From contig NZ_CP133774.1 in the NCBI RefSeq assembly GCF_034344865.1, forward strand, positions 6,014,001 through 6,078,000: 64,000 nucleotides of DNA. Reading direction: 5' to 3'. The position numbers and the translations under genes were made by a program. Positions 48,933 to 57,818 of the stretch are shown in pieces (position 1 is the first letter of the stretch; each line of letters opens with the position of its first letter). The DNA is from Pseudomonas sp. 10S4 (GTDB lineage Bacteria > Pseudomonadota > Gammaproteobacteria > Pseudomonadales > Pseudomonadaceae). Under the pieces are notes generated by a model. That model was not told the DNA's origin. It saw only the letters and a list, made by a program, of their open reading frames with translations, and did not search any database.

Positions 48933-49298
48933 ATGTTGCTGAAAAAAGCCCTGACCACCGCCGCCCTGCTCGGCTCGCTGCTCGCCGCTTCATCGGTGTT
49001 CGCCCACGCCCATTTGAAAAGTGAAACACCGGCCGCCGACAGCACCGTGACCGCGCCGACTGAACTGCGCCTGGTGTTTTCCGAAGGTGTTGAAGCGACC
49101 TTCACCAAAGTCAGCCTCAGCAAGGACGGCGCCGACGTTGCGGTGAAAAGCCTGGCCACCGAAGGCGCCGATAAGAAAACCCTGATCGTCACCCCGGCAG
49201 CGCCGTTGGCGGCGGGTGCTTATAAGGTCGAGTGGCACGCGGTGTCGGTCGACACCCACAAAAGCGAAGGCGCCTACAGCTTCAAGGTTGGCCAGTAA
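48933..49298 (+). CDS. copC: Copper resistance protein CopC
   Basis: 121 aa from ATG 48933. Signal peptide MLLKKALTTAALLGSLLAAS with cleavage after VFA, mature start HAHLKSETPAADS, the N-terminal His being the Cu(II) ligand. Periplasmic copper carrier, C-terminal DTHKSEGAYSFKV. copD starts 3 nt later. The start was set at the ATG with GAAGG upstream. Confidence 0.92.
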   Translation: MLLKKALTTAALLGSLLAASSVFAHAHLKSETPAADSTVTAPTELRLVFSEGVEATFTKVSLSKDGADVAVKSLATEGADKKTLIVTPAAPLAAGAYKVEWHAVSVDTHKSEGAYSFKVGQ

Positions 49299-49301
49299 TT
49301 C

Positions 49302-50161
49302 ATGACCGACGCGCTGGTGCTGTGCCGCTTCCTGCATTTTGTGGTGGTGCTGATGCTGTTCGGGGCCTGGCTGTTCAGGCCGCTGTTGCTGAAAGCTGAC
49401 GCCCACAACCTGGATCGGCAACTGGCGCGCGTCACCCGCGGGCTGACCGCCGTGGCACTGGTCAGCGGCGTGAGCTGGTTGCTGCTGATCACCGCCAGCA
49501 TGGCCGGGGCCTGGGACGCGGCGTTCGATCCCTCGACCCTGCGCCTGGTGCTGCGCAATACCTTTTTGGCCAGGTCTGGACCTGGCACCTGCTGCTCAAC
49601 GCCGTGCTGATGGGGTTGCTGCTGACACCACTGCGCACGAACGTGCCGTTGCGGTTGATCGTCAGCGGCCTGTTGCTCGCGACCCTGGCACCGGTGGGTC
49701 ATGGCGCAATGCTCGACGGTCTCAGCGGCCAGTTGCTGATCCTCAATCAAATCATTCACCTGACCTGCGTCGGTGCCTGGCTCGGCGGGCTGATGCTGTT
49801 GGTGATGATTCTGCTGCACCCGAACAGCGACTCATTGAGCGCGGTTTTGCGCCGTTTCAGTGGGATCGGCTACGGCTTGGTCGCAGCGTTGGTGATCACC
49901 GGTTTGATTAACGTGCGAGTGCTGACCGGGGCGTTTTGGCCGACGCCGCTGCTGTCCGGGTTTGCCTTGATTCTGTTGATCAAGGTGGTGCTGGTCGCGG
50001 TGATGCTGGGGCTGGCGTTGTTCAATCGGTTGCGGATCAAGGACTGCGAGCAACGGGTTGGCGTGCTCAAGACCAGTGTAATTCTGGAGTGGTTGCTGGG
50101 GATGGGCGCGGTGGCGGCGGTTTCGCTGCTGGGCACCATGCCGCCGATGATTGTGGGTTGA
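49302..50161 (+). CDS. copD: Copper resistance membrane protein CopD (frameshift at 49563-49567)
   Basis: About 286 aa repaired. Inner-membrane copper transporter partner of CopC with about 8 hydrophobic segments. The T-run 49563-49567 is one T short: the first frame ends at 49610 as NTFLARSG, while NTFFGQVWTWHLLLNAVLMG is the expected path into the frame ending at 50161. His in the middle segments (VGHGAML, IIHLTCVGAWLGG) fits CopD. Confidence 0.87.
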
Positions 50162-50173
50162 AACACATACCCA

Positions 50174-50268
50174 ATGTGGGAGCGGGCTTGCTCGCGAAGG
50201 CAGTATCTCAGGCGACATCGATGTTGGATGTGCCTCCGTCTTCGCGAGCAAGCCCGCTCCCACATTTA
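50174..50268. repeat. REPIN, GTGGGAGCGGGC type
   Basis: Inverted ATGTGGGAGCGGGCTTGCTC arms, loop GCGACATCGATGTTGGATG. The right arm covers the stop codon of the next reverse gene. Confidence 0.9.
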
Positions 50269-51426
50269 GTTTTGTGTGGTGTCAGGTTTATTGCTATCGC
50301 CTTCTGCCGCGGTATCAATGCTCACCACCACCGACATCCCCGGCCGTAACCGTTCAATCTGTTCCTGATCCGCATCCACCGTCACCCGCACCGGCACTCG
50401 CTGGGCGATTTTGACGAAGTTGCCGGTGGCGTTGTCCGCCTGCAACAGGCTGAACTCGGAACCGGTGGCCGGTGAAATCCGCTGCACCCGCCCCTTGAAT
50501 TTACGATGGTCGAGCGCGTCGACGGTGAAGCTCACCGGTTGGCCGACTCGCACGTCGTCCATCTGGGTTTCCTTCATGTTGGCAATCACCCACAACTGGT
50601 TCGGCACCAGCGCCATCAACTGCGCACCGGAGTTGACGTAGGCGCCCAAGCGCACACCGATCTGTCCGAGCTGACCGTCACGCGGGGCCAGCACCCGAGT
50701 GTTGGACAGGTCGATCCGCGCCAGTTGCACCGCCGCTTCCGCGCTGGCCACCGCCGCTTCCAGCGAACCGCGATTGACGATCACCGTTTGCAGGTCCTGC
50801 CGGGCGATTTCCAGGTTGGCCTGGGCTTGGGCCACCGACGCAATGGTCTGGGCGTTGGCGGCGAGGGCTACGTCCAGCTCACGTTTGGACACCGAGCCGT
50901 CATTCACCAGTTCTTGGTTACGCCGCAGATCGGCCTCGCTCTTGCGCGACTGTGCCTGACTGTCGGCAATGGCGGCCTGCCGCAACTTGATGGTTGCTTC
51001 GGCGCTGTTGCGTTGCTGCACCACATTGGCCAGCGCGGCTTTCTGCACCGCCAGTTGTGCCAGGGATTGATCGAGGTGTTGCTTGTAGATCCGGTCATCG
51101 AGGCGCACCAGCAGGTCGCCGGCCTTCACAAACTGGAAATCCGTCACCGGCACTTCGTACACATAGCCACTGAGCTGCGGGCCGATGATTGTCACCTGGC
51201 CGCGGACCAAAGCGTTTTCGGTGGTTTCCACCGCGCTGCCGAAGGGCGGCAGTTGCCAGGCGTACAACACGATCAGCACACCGACGATGGCAATCGCCGC
51301 GAAGCCCATGGACGAGACGATCCGCACCCGCAACGAGCGCGGCTCAGTGGCCGGCGAGGACGGTGGCGCAACACCTTCAGGCGTGGCGGCGATGGCGTTG
51401 GTGGTCGTAGTGGTCGGTTCGGTCAT
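50266..51426 (-). CDS. HlyD-family membrane fusion protein of an efflux pump
   Basis: 386 aa from ATG 51426. One N-terminal membrane segment (FAAIAIVGVLIVLYAW, about residues 43-58), then lipoyl-like and long coiled-coil regions (about residues 110-240), then a beta-barrel with VLAPRDGQLGQIGVRLG. EmrA-type periplasmic adaptor, working with the MFS pump whose stop overlaps its start (ATGA). The stop lies in the REPIN edge. Confidence 0.9.
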   Translation of the reverse strand: MTEPTTTTTNAIAATPEGVAPPSSPATEPRSLRVRIVSSMGFAAIAIVGVLIVLYAWQLPPFGSAVETTENALVRGQVTIIGPQLSGYVYEVPVTDFQFVKAGDLLVRLDDRIYKQHLDQSLAQLAVQKAALANVVQQRNSAEATIKLRQAAIADSQAQSRKSEADLRRNQELVNDGSVSKRELDVALAANAQTIASVAQAQANLEIARQDLQTVIVNRGSLEAAVASAEAAVQLARIDLSNTRVLAPRDGQLGQIGVRLGAYVNSGAQLMALVPNQLWVIANMKETQMDDVRVGQPVSFTVDALDHRKFKGRVQRISPATGSEFSLLQADNATGNFVKIAQRVPVRVTVDADQEQIERLRPGMSVVVSIDTAAEGDSNKPDTTQN

Positions 51427-53087
51427 GAAGAAGTGGCACCGCTGGATGGGACGGAAGGAGTGGCAGGCGCTGGGGCGACGGCTTGAGTAGTGCTCATCAG
51501 CCACAGGGCGCGAATGGAAATCCAGATCATGGTCAGCACGGCAATCACCGCGATCAGCATGAATACATCGTTATAGGCCAGCACATTGGCCTCGCGAGTT
51601 GCCGCCGTGGCCAGGCTGCGAATGCCCTGAAGATTGCGCAGGCTCGGGTCGGCGATCACCGAACCCACCGCGTTGCCGCCGCTCTGCACTCGAGCCGCGA
51701 CACGCGGATCAAGCAAGGTCAGGTTTTCAACGATATTGCTGGAATGGAATTTCTCGCGAACGATCTGGAACGTGCCCAGTAGCGCCGCGCCGATCAGGCC
51801 GCCGAGGTTCTGGCAGATCCCGAATAACACCGAAAAACTCACCAGGTTACGCGGGTTGGTCAGCACGTTACGCGTGCCGAGAACCATGGTCGGGCCGAGG
51901 AAAAACGTGCCGCCGAAGGCCAGTAGAAACTGGCTGAAGTACATGTTTTCCGGGCGAGTCAGGTTGTTCGAATAACTGTCCATCACCGAGCCGACCGCCA
52001 TCAGCGCCAGGGATACGATCAGCGGCATGAACAGGTGTTTGGGGTCGATGGTCAGGGCACTGGTCGCCAGGCCGGCGATGCTGCCGAGCAACATCACCAC
52101 GTAGAGGCTGTGCAACTGCTGACTGCTCATGTTCAGCGCCTGCATAAACCCGACCGCGCCGGTGGACTGCTCCGACAGCACCATGCGAATCAGGATCACC
52201 GCCAGGGCCAGCCGAATCATCACGCCACTACCGAGCCAACGGGTCATCAGCATCGGGTTGCTGCGGTTATGTTCGATGGCAAGGCCGGCGAGGATCAGCA
52301 CGATAGACGCCGCCGAGGCCACGCCGATCCATGGCGCTTCCAGCCACCAGTCGATGCGTCCCAGCGACAACACCGCACAGAGCAACGCCACACCTGTGGC
52401 GAGGATGGCGAAGGTCAGGAAATCAAGTTTTTCGAAGGTTTTGAAGCGATCGCCCGGTGGCAATTTGAGCAAGAAAACACAGCCCAACGTCAGAAGCGCC
52501 ATGCCCAGTTCGAACAGGTATAAGCCGCGCCATTCGGCGATTTGCATCAAGTCTTCAGAGAATAATCGCGCCAGCGGTAATGCCAGTTGCGAAGTGCCGA
52601 GGCCCAGCACCAACGCCTTCATCCGCCATTTCGCCGGGAAGGCCTGGATCATGTAATACAGGCCGAGCGAACTCAGCGCCGCACCGACCATGCCGTGGGC
52701 CGCCCGCACGGCAATCGCCGAACTCAGGTCGTTGACGAACAAATGGCCGAAGGTCACCAGGGCGTAGAGCACCAGGAAGACTTCGGTGAACGCCCGCAAG
52801 CCGAACTGCTGGCGGAACTTCACCAGCAACAGGTTCATCGAGACGTTGGTCATCACGTAGGCCGCCGGCAGCCACGCCATCTCGGCGGTGGTCGCGCCGA
52901 GTGCGCCTTGCAGGTAAGGCAGGTTGGCAATCACCAGCGAATTGCCGAGGCCACCGGTCAACGCCACCAGCAAACCCACCAGCGCATACGCCAGCCGCTT
53001 GGGATTGGAGTGCTCGGGCGTCGAAGGGGAACCGGGCAAACTGGGCCGCTCGTGGGGCTGCCAATTGCGCGGGGCGTAGTGATCCAT
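51423..53087 (-). CDS. DHA2/EmrB-type MFS efflux transporter
   Basis: 554 aa with about 14 membrane segments. Starts MDHYAPRNWQPHERP; family stretches include SLVIANLPYLQGALG, AAYVMTNVSMNLLLVKFR and LGPTMVLGTRNVLTNPRN. Pumps toxic compounds with the adjacent HlyD protein; an outer-membrane partner is not in this window. First gene of the reverse operon. Substrate unknown. Confidence 0.9.
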   Translation of the reverse strand: MDHYAPRNWQPHERPSLPGSPSTPEHSNPKRLAYALVGLLVALTGGLGNSLVIANLPYLQGALGATTAEMAWLPAAYVMTNVSMNLLLVKFRQQFGLRAFTEVFLVLYALVTFGHLFVNDLSSAIAVRAAHGMVGAALSSLGLYYMIQAFPAKWRMKALVLGLGTSQLALPLARLFSEDLMQIAEWRGLYLFELGMALLTLGCVFLLKLPPGDRFKTFEKLDFLTFAILATGVALLCAVLSLGRIDWWLEAPWIGVASAASIVLILAGLAIEHNRSNPMLMTRWLGSGVMIRLALAVILIRMVLSEQSTGAVGFMQALNMSSQQLHSLYVVMLLGSIAGLATSALTIDPKHLFMPLIVSLALMAVGSVMDSYSNNLTRPENMYFSQFLLAFGGTFFLGPTMVLGTRNVLTNPRNLVSFSVLFGICQNLGGLIGAALLGTFQIVREKFHSSNIVENLTLLDPRVAARVQSGGNAVGSVIADPSLRNLQGIRSLATAATREANVLAYNDVFMLIAVIAVLTMIWISIRALWLMSTTQAVAPAPATPSVPSSGATSS

Positions 53088-53150
53088 TCAATGGCCTTGT
53101 TCTGGGGATGCCTGCAGTTTGCCGGAAAACGACCGGCAAAACACGAACCC

Positions 53151-53259
53151 TGTAGGAGCGAGCGGGCGGCGTTCCGACTTGCCCGCGAAGACGGACCGTC
53201 AGCCACCATCAATGTTGAATGTTAGATCGCCTTCGCGGGCAAGCCTCGCTCCTACAGGG
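53151..53259. repeat. REPIN, GTAGGAGCGAG type
   Basis: The only GTAGGAGCGAG subtype in the window. Its loop GTCAGCCACCATCAATGTTG is like those of the GTGGGAGCGGGC REPINs, though the arms differ. Confidence 0.88.
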
Positions 53260-53336
53260 CTATTTTGGCACACGCATGTCATCGTACAACTTGTGATTGA
53301 CATTCCCTCAAACCCTCGCAAATAATCGCCGCCAAT

Positions 53337-53356
53337 GTTGTACGACGACGTATAAC
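53337..53356. promoter_or_regulatory. Imperfect palindrome upstream of the OprD gene (GntR-like operator candidate)
   Basis: GTTGTACGACGACGTATAAC reads the same on both strands at 16 of 20 positions. It lies about 40 nt before GTG 53395. GntR-type regulators of uronate genes use similar GT-rich dyads; a related GTCATACGACAAC occurs upstream of udh. Confidence 0.35.
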
Positions 53357-53394
53357 AAAAAATAAAAACAACAAAGCAACAAGGGAGCGTCACT

Positions 53395-54690
53395 GTGAGC
53401 AAGCTCGTCCGTCATTCCTCCGTCTGCACCCCTCGCCCGACCTTCGTACGCCGCCACACCTTGAGCCTGATCGGTTGCGGCAGCCTGGCCCTGGCCTTGC
53501 CCATGACCAGCCATGCTGAAGGTTTCGTCGATGACGCCACGGCCTCGCTGAACCTGCGCAACGCCTACTTCAATCGTAACTTCACCAACCCGGCCTACCC
53601 CCAGGGCAAGGCTGAAGAGTGGACGCAAAGCTTTATCCTCGACGCCAAATCCGGCTTCACCCAAGGCACCGTCGGCTTCGGCCTGGATGTACTGGGTCTG
53701 TTCTCGGAAAAACTCGACGGTGGTAAAGGCACCGGCGGTACGCAATTGCTGCCGCTGGATCACGATGGCCGCCCGGCGGACAATTTCGGGCGCTTGGGCG
53801 TGGCGCTCAAAGCCAAGGTGTCGAAGACTGAAATGAAGGTCGGCGAATGGATGCCGGTGCTGCCGATCCTGCGCTCGGACGATGGCCGTTCCCTGCCGCA
53901 AACCTTCCGCGGTGGCCAGGTCACTTCCAGCGAGATCGAAGGCCTGAAGCTCTACGGCGGCCAGTTCCGCGCCAACAGCCCACGCAACGATTCGAGCATG
54001 AGCGACATGTCGATGAACGGCAAAGCGGCGTTCACTTCGGATCGCTTCAACTTCGGTGGCGGTGAATACACCTTCAACGACAAACGCACGATGGTCGGCG
54101 TCTGGTACTCGCAACTCAGCGACATTTATCAGCAGGAATTTTTCAACCTGAGTCACAGCCAGCCAATCGGCGACTGGACGCTGGGCGCCAACCTCGGGTA
54201 CTTCACCGGTAAGGAAGACGGCAGTGCGCTGGCCGGCGAACTGGATAACAAAACCACCTTCGCCCTGCTCTCGGCCCGGTACGGCGGCAGCACGTTCTAT
54301 GTCGGCCTACAAAAACTCACCGGCGACAGCGTCTGGATGCGCGTCAACGGCACCAGCGGCGGAACCCTGGCCAACGACAGTTACAACAACAGCTACGACA
54401 ACGCTCAGGAACGCTCCTGGCAAGTGCGCCACGACTACAATTTCGTCGCCCTCGGCATTCCCGGCCTGACCATGATGAACCGCTACATCAGCGGCGATAA
54501 CGTGCACACCGGAGCAATCACCGACGGTAAGGAATGGGGCCGCGAATCGGAACTGGCCTATACCGTGCAGAGCGGCACACTGAAAAACCTCAACGTCAAA
54601 TGGCGCAACTCGAGCATTCGCAAGGACTTCAGCACCAACGAATTTGATGAGAACCGGATCTTCATCAGCTATCCGATTTCGTTGTTGTAA
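53395..54690 (+). CDS. OprD-family outer-membrane porin
   Basis: 431 aa from GTG 53395. Long signal region ending ALPMTSHA, then the OprD-type EGFVDDATASLNLRNAYFNR and a terminal aromatic-poor beta strand NRIFISYPISLL. Substrate-selective channel. Beside udh, lactonase and epimerase genes, it probably admits glucuronate or galacturonate. Confidence 0.92.
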   Translation: MSKLVRHSSVCTPRPTFVRRHTLSLIGCGSLALALPMTSHAEGFVDDATASLNLRNAYFNRNFTNPAYPQGKAEEWTQSFILDAKSGFTQGTVGFGLDVLGLFSEKLDGGKGTGGTQLLPLDHDGRPADNFGRLGVALKAKVSKTEMKVGEWMPVLPILRSDDGRSLPQTFRGGQVTSSEIEGLKLYGGQFRANSPRNDSSMSDMSMNGKAAFTSDRFNFGGGEYTFNDKRTMVGVWYSQLSDIYQQEFFNLSHSQPIGDWTLGANLGYFTGKEDGSALAGELDNKTTFALLSARYGGSTFYVGLQKLTGDSVWMRVNGTSGGTLANDSYNNSYDNAQERSWQVRHDYNFVALGIPGLTMMNRYISGDNVHTGAITDGKEWGRESELAYTVQSGTLKNLNVKWRNSSIRKDFSTNEFDENRIFISYPISLL

Positions 54691-55025
54691 GGCGTACGTC
54701 TCATTTTTTCATGCCTGGCATAAACACTGTGGTGAGGGGGCTCGCCCCCGTTCGGCTGCGAAGCAGTCGCAAAAGAAGGCTATTCGATTTGTCTGGCTGG
54801 GTACTGGGGCCGCTTCGCGACCCAACGGGGGCAAGTCCCTTGCCACAGCAAGCTCCCTCGCGACAGGTTCAGTGTGTTCATGTGCACATGGGTAGACAGA
54901 TGACCCTCCGTCAATTTCAACCGATGGCTCGTTGACAACAACCGGACAGGCTAACGATACTTCGACCAAGTCATACGACAACCTACAACAAACTCAACAA
55001 CAATAACTACGTACCAGGGACTTCC
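54691..55025. other. 335-nt gap: REP-like element and udh promoter
   Basis: Holds the REP-like palindrome at 54727-54868 and, at 54970-54983, GTCATACGACAACC, similar in core to the dyad before the OprD gene. Otherwise no feature. Confidence 0.45.
54727..54868. repeat. Diverged REPIN-like element, GTGGTGAGGGGGC type
   Basis: CTGTGGTGAGGGGGCTCGCC at the left and GGGGCAAGTCCCTTGCCACA at the right, with extra AGCTCCCTCGCGACAGG. Imperfect, with an inner GCCGCTTCGCG loop. Confidence 0.75.
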
Positions 55026-55844
55026 ATGACCACCACACCTACAGCCCCTTTCAATCGTCTGCTGCTGACCGGTGCCGCCGGTGGCCTCGGTAAAGTTCTA
55101 CGCGAGAGCCTGCGGCCCTATGCCAACGTGATTCGCCTGTCGGACATTGCCGACATCACCCCGGCCATCGATGACCGCGAAGAAGTCGTGCCTTGCGACC
55201 TCGCCGACAAACACTCCGTGCATCAACTGGTCGAAGGCGTGGACGCGATCCTGCACTTTGGCGGTGTATCGACAGAGCACGCGTTCGAGGAGATTCTCGG
55301 CGCCAACATCTGCGGCGTCTTCCACATCTACGAAGCGGCGCGCCGCCATGGCGTGAAGCGAGTCATTTTCGCCAGCTCCAACCACGTCATCGGTTTCTAC
55401 AAGCAAGATGAGGTGATCGACGCCCACTCCCCTCGCCGCCCGGACAGCTACTATGGTTTGTCCAAGTCCTATGGCGAAGACATGGCCAGTTTCTACTTCG
55501 ATCGCTATGGCATCGAGACCGTCAGCATCCGTATCGGCTCCTCGTTCGCGGAACCGCAAAACCGCCGGATGATGAGCACATGGCTGAGCTTCGGTGACCT
55601 GACTCAACTGATCGAACGTGCTCTGTACGCCCCGAACGTCGGCCACACCATCGTGTACGGCGTGTCCGATAACAAGAACGTCTGGTGGGACAACCGCTTT
55701 GCCACCGGCCTGGGATATGCGCCGCAGGACAGCTCCGAAGGGTTCCGCGAAAAAGTCGAAGCCCAACCGATGCCGGCCGCTGATGACCCGGCGATGGTTT
55801 ACCAGGGTGGCGCGTTTGTCGCCTCCGGCCCGTTCGGCGACTGA
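55026..55844 (+). CDS. udh: Uronate dehydrogenase
   Basis: 272 aa. Oxidises glucuronate or galacturonate to the aldaro-lactone with NAD. SDR-like loop LLLTGAAGGLGKVLRE, then ILHFGGVSTEHAFEE, FASSNHVIGFY and the active pair YYGLSKSYGED. Length and motifs match Pseudomonas Udh. Followed 26 nt later by the lactonase gene, which would open the product. Confidence 0.93.
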   Translation: MTTTPTAPFNRLLLTGAAGGLGKVLRESLRPYANVIRLSDIADITPAIDDREEVVPCDLADKHSVHQLVEGVDAILHFGGVSTEHAFEEILGANICGVFHIYEAARRHGVKRVIFASSNHVIGFYKQDEVIDAHSPRRPDSYYGLSKSYGEDMASFYFDRYGIETVSIRIGSSFAEPQNRRMMSTWLSFGDLTQLIERALYAPNVGHTIVYGVSDNKNVWWDNRFATGLGYAPQDSSEGFREKVEAQPMPAADDPAMVYQGGAFVASGPFGD

Positions 55845-55870
55845 GCCAACGTCCAAAGGAATGATTCGCC

Positions 55871-56761
55871 ATGCAAGCCGAATTGATTGTCGATGCCCGT
55901 AACGCCGTTGGTGAAAGCCCGGTATGGGTCGCCGAAGAAAACGCCCTGTACTGGGTCGATATTCCCACCGGCGGCTTGCAGCGCTGGAGTGCCGACACCG
56001 GCCACGTCCATGCCTGGACCGCACCCGAGATGCTCGCCTGCATTGCGCGGCACAGCGACGGCGGCTGGGTTGCCGGGATGGAAAGCGGGTTCTTTCATCT
56101 GCTCCCGCACAGCGATGGCAGCCTCGACAGCGAACTGCTGGCCCACGTCGATCACGCCCGTCCGGACATGCGCCTGAACGATGGTCGCTGCGATCGTCAG
56201 GGCCGTTTCTGGGCTGGCAGCATGGTGCTGAACATGGGCGCCAACGCGGCGGATGGCACGCTCTATCGCTACTCCACCGGCCAGCGCGGACCGCTCGAAC
56301 CAAGGATCTCTGGCTTCATCGTCCCCAACGGCCTGGGTTTCAGCCCGGACGGCCGGACGATGTACCTGTCGGACTCCCACCCTTTGGCCCAGCAAATCTG
56401 GGCCTTTGACTACGACATCGACAGCGGCACGCCGAGCAATCGTCGGCTGTTTGTCGACATGAATCAGTACGCTGGTCGTCCCGACGGCGCGGCGGTCGAT
56501 GCCGAAGGCTGCTACTGGATCTGCGCCAACGACGCCGGGTTGATTCACCGCTTTACGCCCGATGGTCGACTGGATCGTTCCCTCGCCGTGCCGGTGAAAA
56601 AACCGACGATGTGTGCCTTTGGTGGCAATCGACTGGACACACTGTTCGTGACTTCAATCCGCCCCGGTGACGACCATGATGAACAGTCATTGGCTGGCGG
56701 GGTGTTTGCGCTTGACCCCGGCGTGAAAGGTTTGCCCGAACCGATGTTCAAAGGCGACTGA
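55871..56761 (+). CDS. SMP-30/gluconolactonase-family lactonase
   Basis: 296 aa. Six-bladed propeller family: AVGESPVWVAEENALYWVDI, MRLNDGRCDRQGRFWAGSM and NGLGFSPDGRTMYLSDS with metal-binding Glu, Asn and Asp. It probably hydrolyses the aldaro-lactone from Udh. No signal peptide, so cytoplasmic. Same direction as udh. Confidence 0.9.
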   Translation: MQAELIVDARNAVGESPVWVAEENALYWVDIPTGGLQRWSADTGHVHAWTAPEMLACIARHSDGGWVAGMESGFFHLLPHSDGSLDSELLAHVDHARPDMRLNDGRCDRQGRFWAGSMVLNMGANAADGTLYRYSTGQRGPLEPRISGFIVPNGLGFSPDGRTMYLSDSHPLAQQIWAFDYDIDSGTPSNRRLFVDMNQYAGRPDGAAVDAEGCYWICANDAGLIHRFTPDGRLDRSLAVPVKKPTMCAFGGNRLDTLFVTSIRPGDDHDEQSLAGGVFALDPGVKGLPEPMFKGD

Positions 56762-56766
56762 ATACC

Positions 56767-56903
56767 TGTGGCGAGTTGCTTTTTGTGGCGAGGGGCTTGC
56801 CCCGTTGGGTCGCGAGCGGCCCCCTGCATTCCCTTCAGGCAGATCGAGTTGCCTGGATTGACGACTGCTGCGCAGTCGAACGGGAGCAAGCTCCCTCGCC
56901 ACA
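56767..56903. repeat. Composite REP-like element, GTGGCGAGGGGC type
   Basis: CTGTGGCGAGTTGC and TGTGGCGAGGGGCTTGCCCC at the left and GGGAGCAAGCTCCCTCGCCA at the right. Looks like a REPIN with a partial duplicate of the left arm. Confidence 0.75.
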
Positions 56904-56933
56904 AAAACCGATTCATTGAGCCCTGGAACCTTC

Positions 56934-57818
56934 ATGACACCGACGATTCTCGAACTCGAAGATAACCTCACCCGCCTTACCCTCGCCCCCGAGCTCGGCG
57001 CGAGCATTGTCAACTGGACGGTACGCAGCACTGGCCAACCACTGCTACGCCACAACGACAGCCATGCACTCAACACCGGCCTGCCCGGCAAACTCGGCTG
57101 TTACCCATTGGCCCCCTGGTCCAACCGCATCGCCGAAGGTGGTTTCGACTGCCCGGACGGGTGGCTGGCCCTGACGCCCAACAGCCTCACCGATCCCTTG
57201 CCGATCCACGGCAGCGCCTGGCAGCAGTCGTGGCAAATCATCTCCCACACCCGCGATGAAGCCGTCCTGCAACTCGACAGCGCCACGCCATTCGCCTATC
57301 GCGCCCGGCAACGTTTCCAGTTGAGTGAAGGCAAGCTGAGCATCGAATTAACCGTCAGCCATTTGGCCGAAAGCGCCGCGTGGCATGGTCTCGGGTTGCA
57401 CCCTTACTTTCCACGCACCGCCAGCACCCGGCTACAGGCAAGAGCCAAGCGCGTCTGGTTGTGCAACGAATCGAAACTGCCAACCCAACTCATCCCGTTA
57501 CCCGCCGAATGGGATTTCCAGCAGCCCAAGGCCTTACCCGGAACGCTGGTGGACAACGGTTTCTGCGAATGGGATGGCCATTGCCTGATCCAGCAACCGG
57601 ATCTGGGTTATGAGCTGGAATGCCAAGCCACCGGCAGCGATTACTACCTGCTGTATTGCCCAGTGGACCTGGGATTTTTCTGTATCGAACCGGTGAGTCA
57701 TCCGGTCAACGCACATCACTTGCCTGGTCGACCAGGGTTGGTGTTGCTGGAACAAGGTGAGTCAACCGAACTCGGTTTCAGCCTGCAATACCGCGAGTTC
57801 AGCTACCCCAGCAACTGA
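56934..57818 (+). CDS. Aldose 1-epimerase family protein
   Basis: 294 aa from ATG 56934. Family features: GASIVNWTVRSTGQPLLR, YPLAPWSNRIAEGGF and HGLGLHPYFPRT with catalytic-type His. Interconverts sugar anomers before uronate oxidation. Its 3' end overlaps that of ercS by 16 nt on the opposite strand. Confidence 0.88.
   Translation: MTPTILELEDNLTRLTLAPELGASIVNWTVRSTGQPLLRHNDSHALNTGLPGKLGCYPLAPWSNRIAEGGFDCPDGWLALTPNSLTDPLPIHGSAWQQSWQIISHTRDEAVLQLDSATPFAYRARQRFQLSEGKLSIELTVSHLAESAAWHGLGLHPYFPRTASTRLQARAKRVWLCNESKLPTQLIPLPAEWDFQQPKALPGTLVDNGFCEWDGHCLIQQPDLGYELECQATGSDYYLLYCPVDLGFFCIEPVSHPVNAHHLPGRPGLVLLEQGESTELGFSLQYREFSYPSN

Larger units (their letters stand above)
53088..53394. other. 307-nt gap: REPIN and OprD promoter
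   Basis: Contains a GTAGGAGCGAG-type REPIN (53151-53259) and the palindrome at 53337-53356. No gene. Confidence 0.5.
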
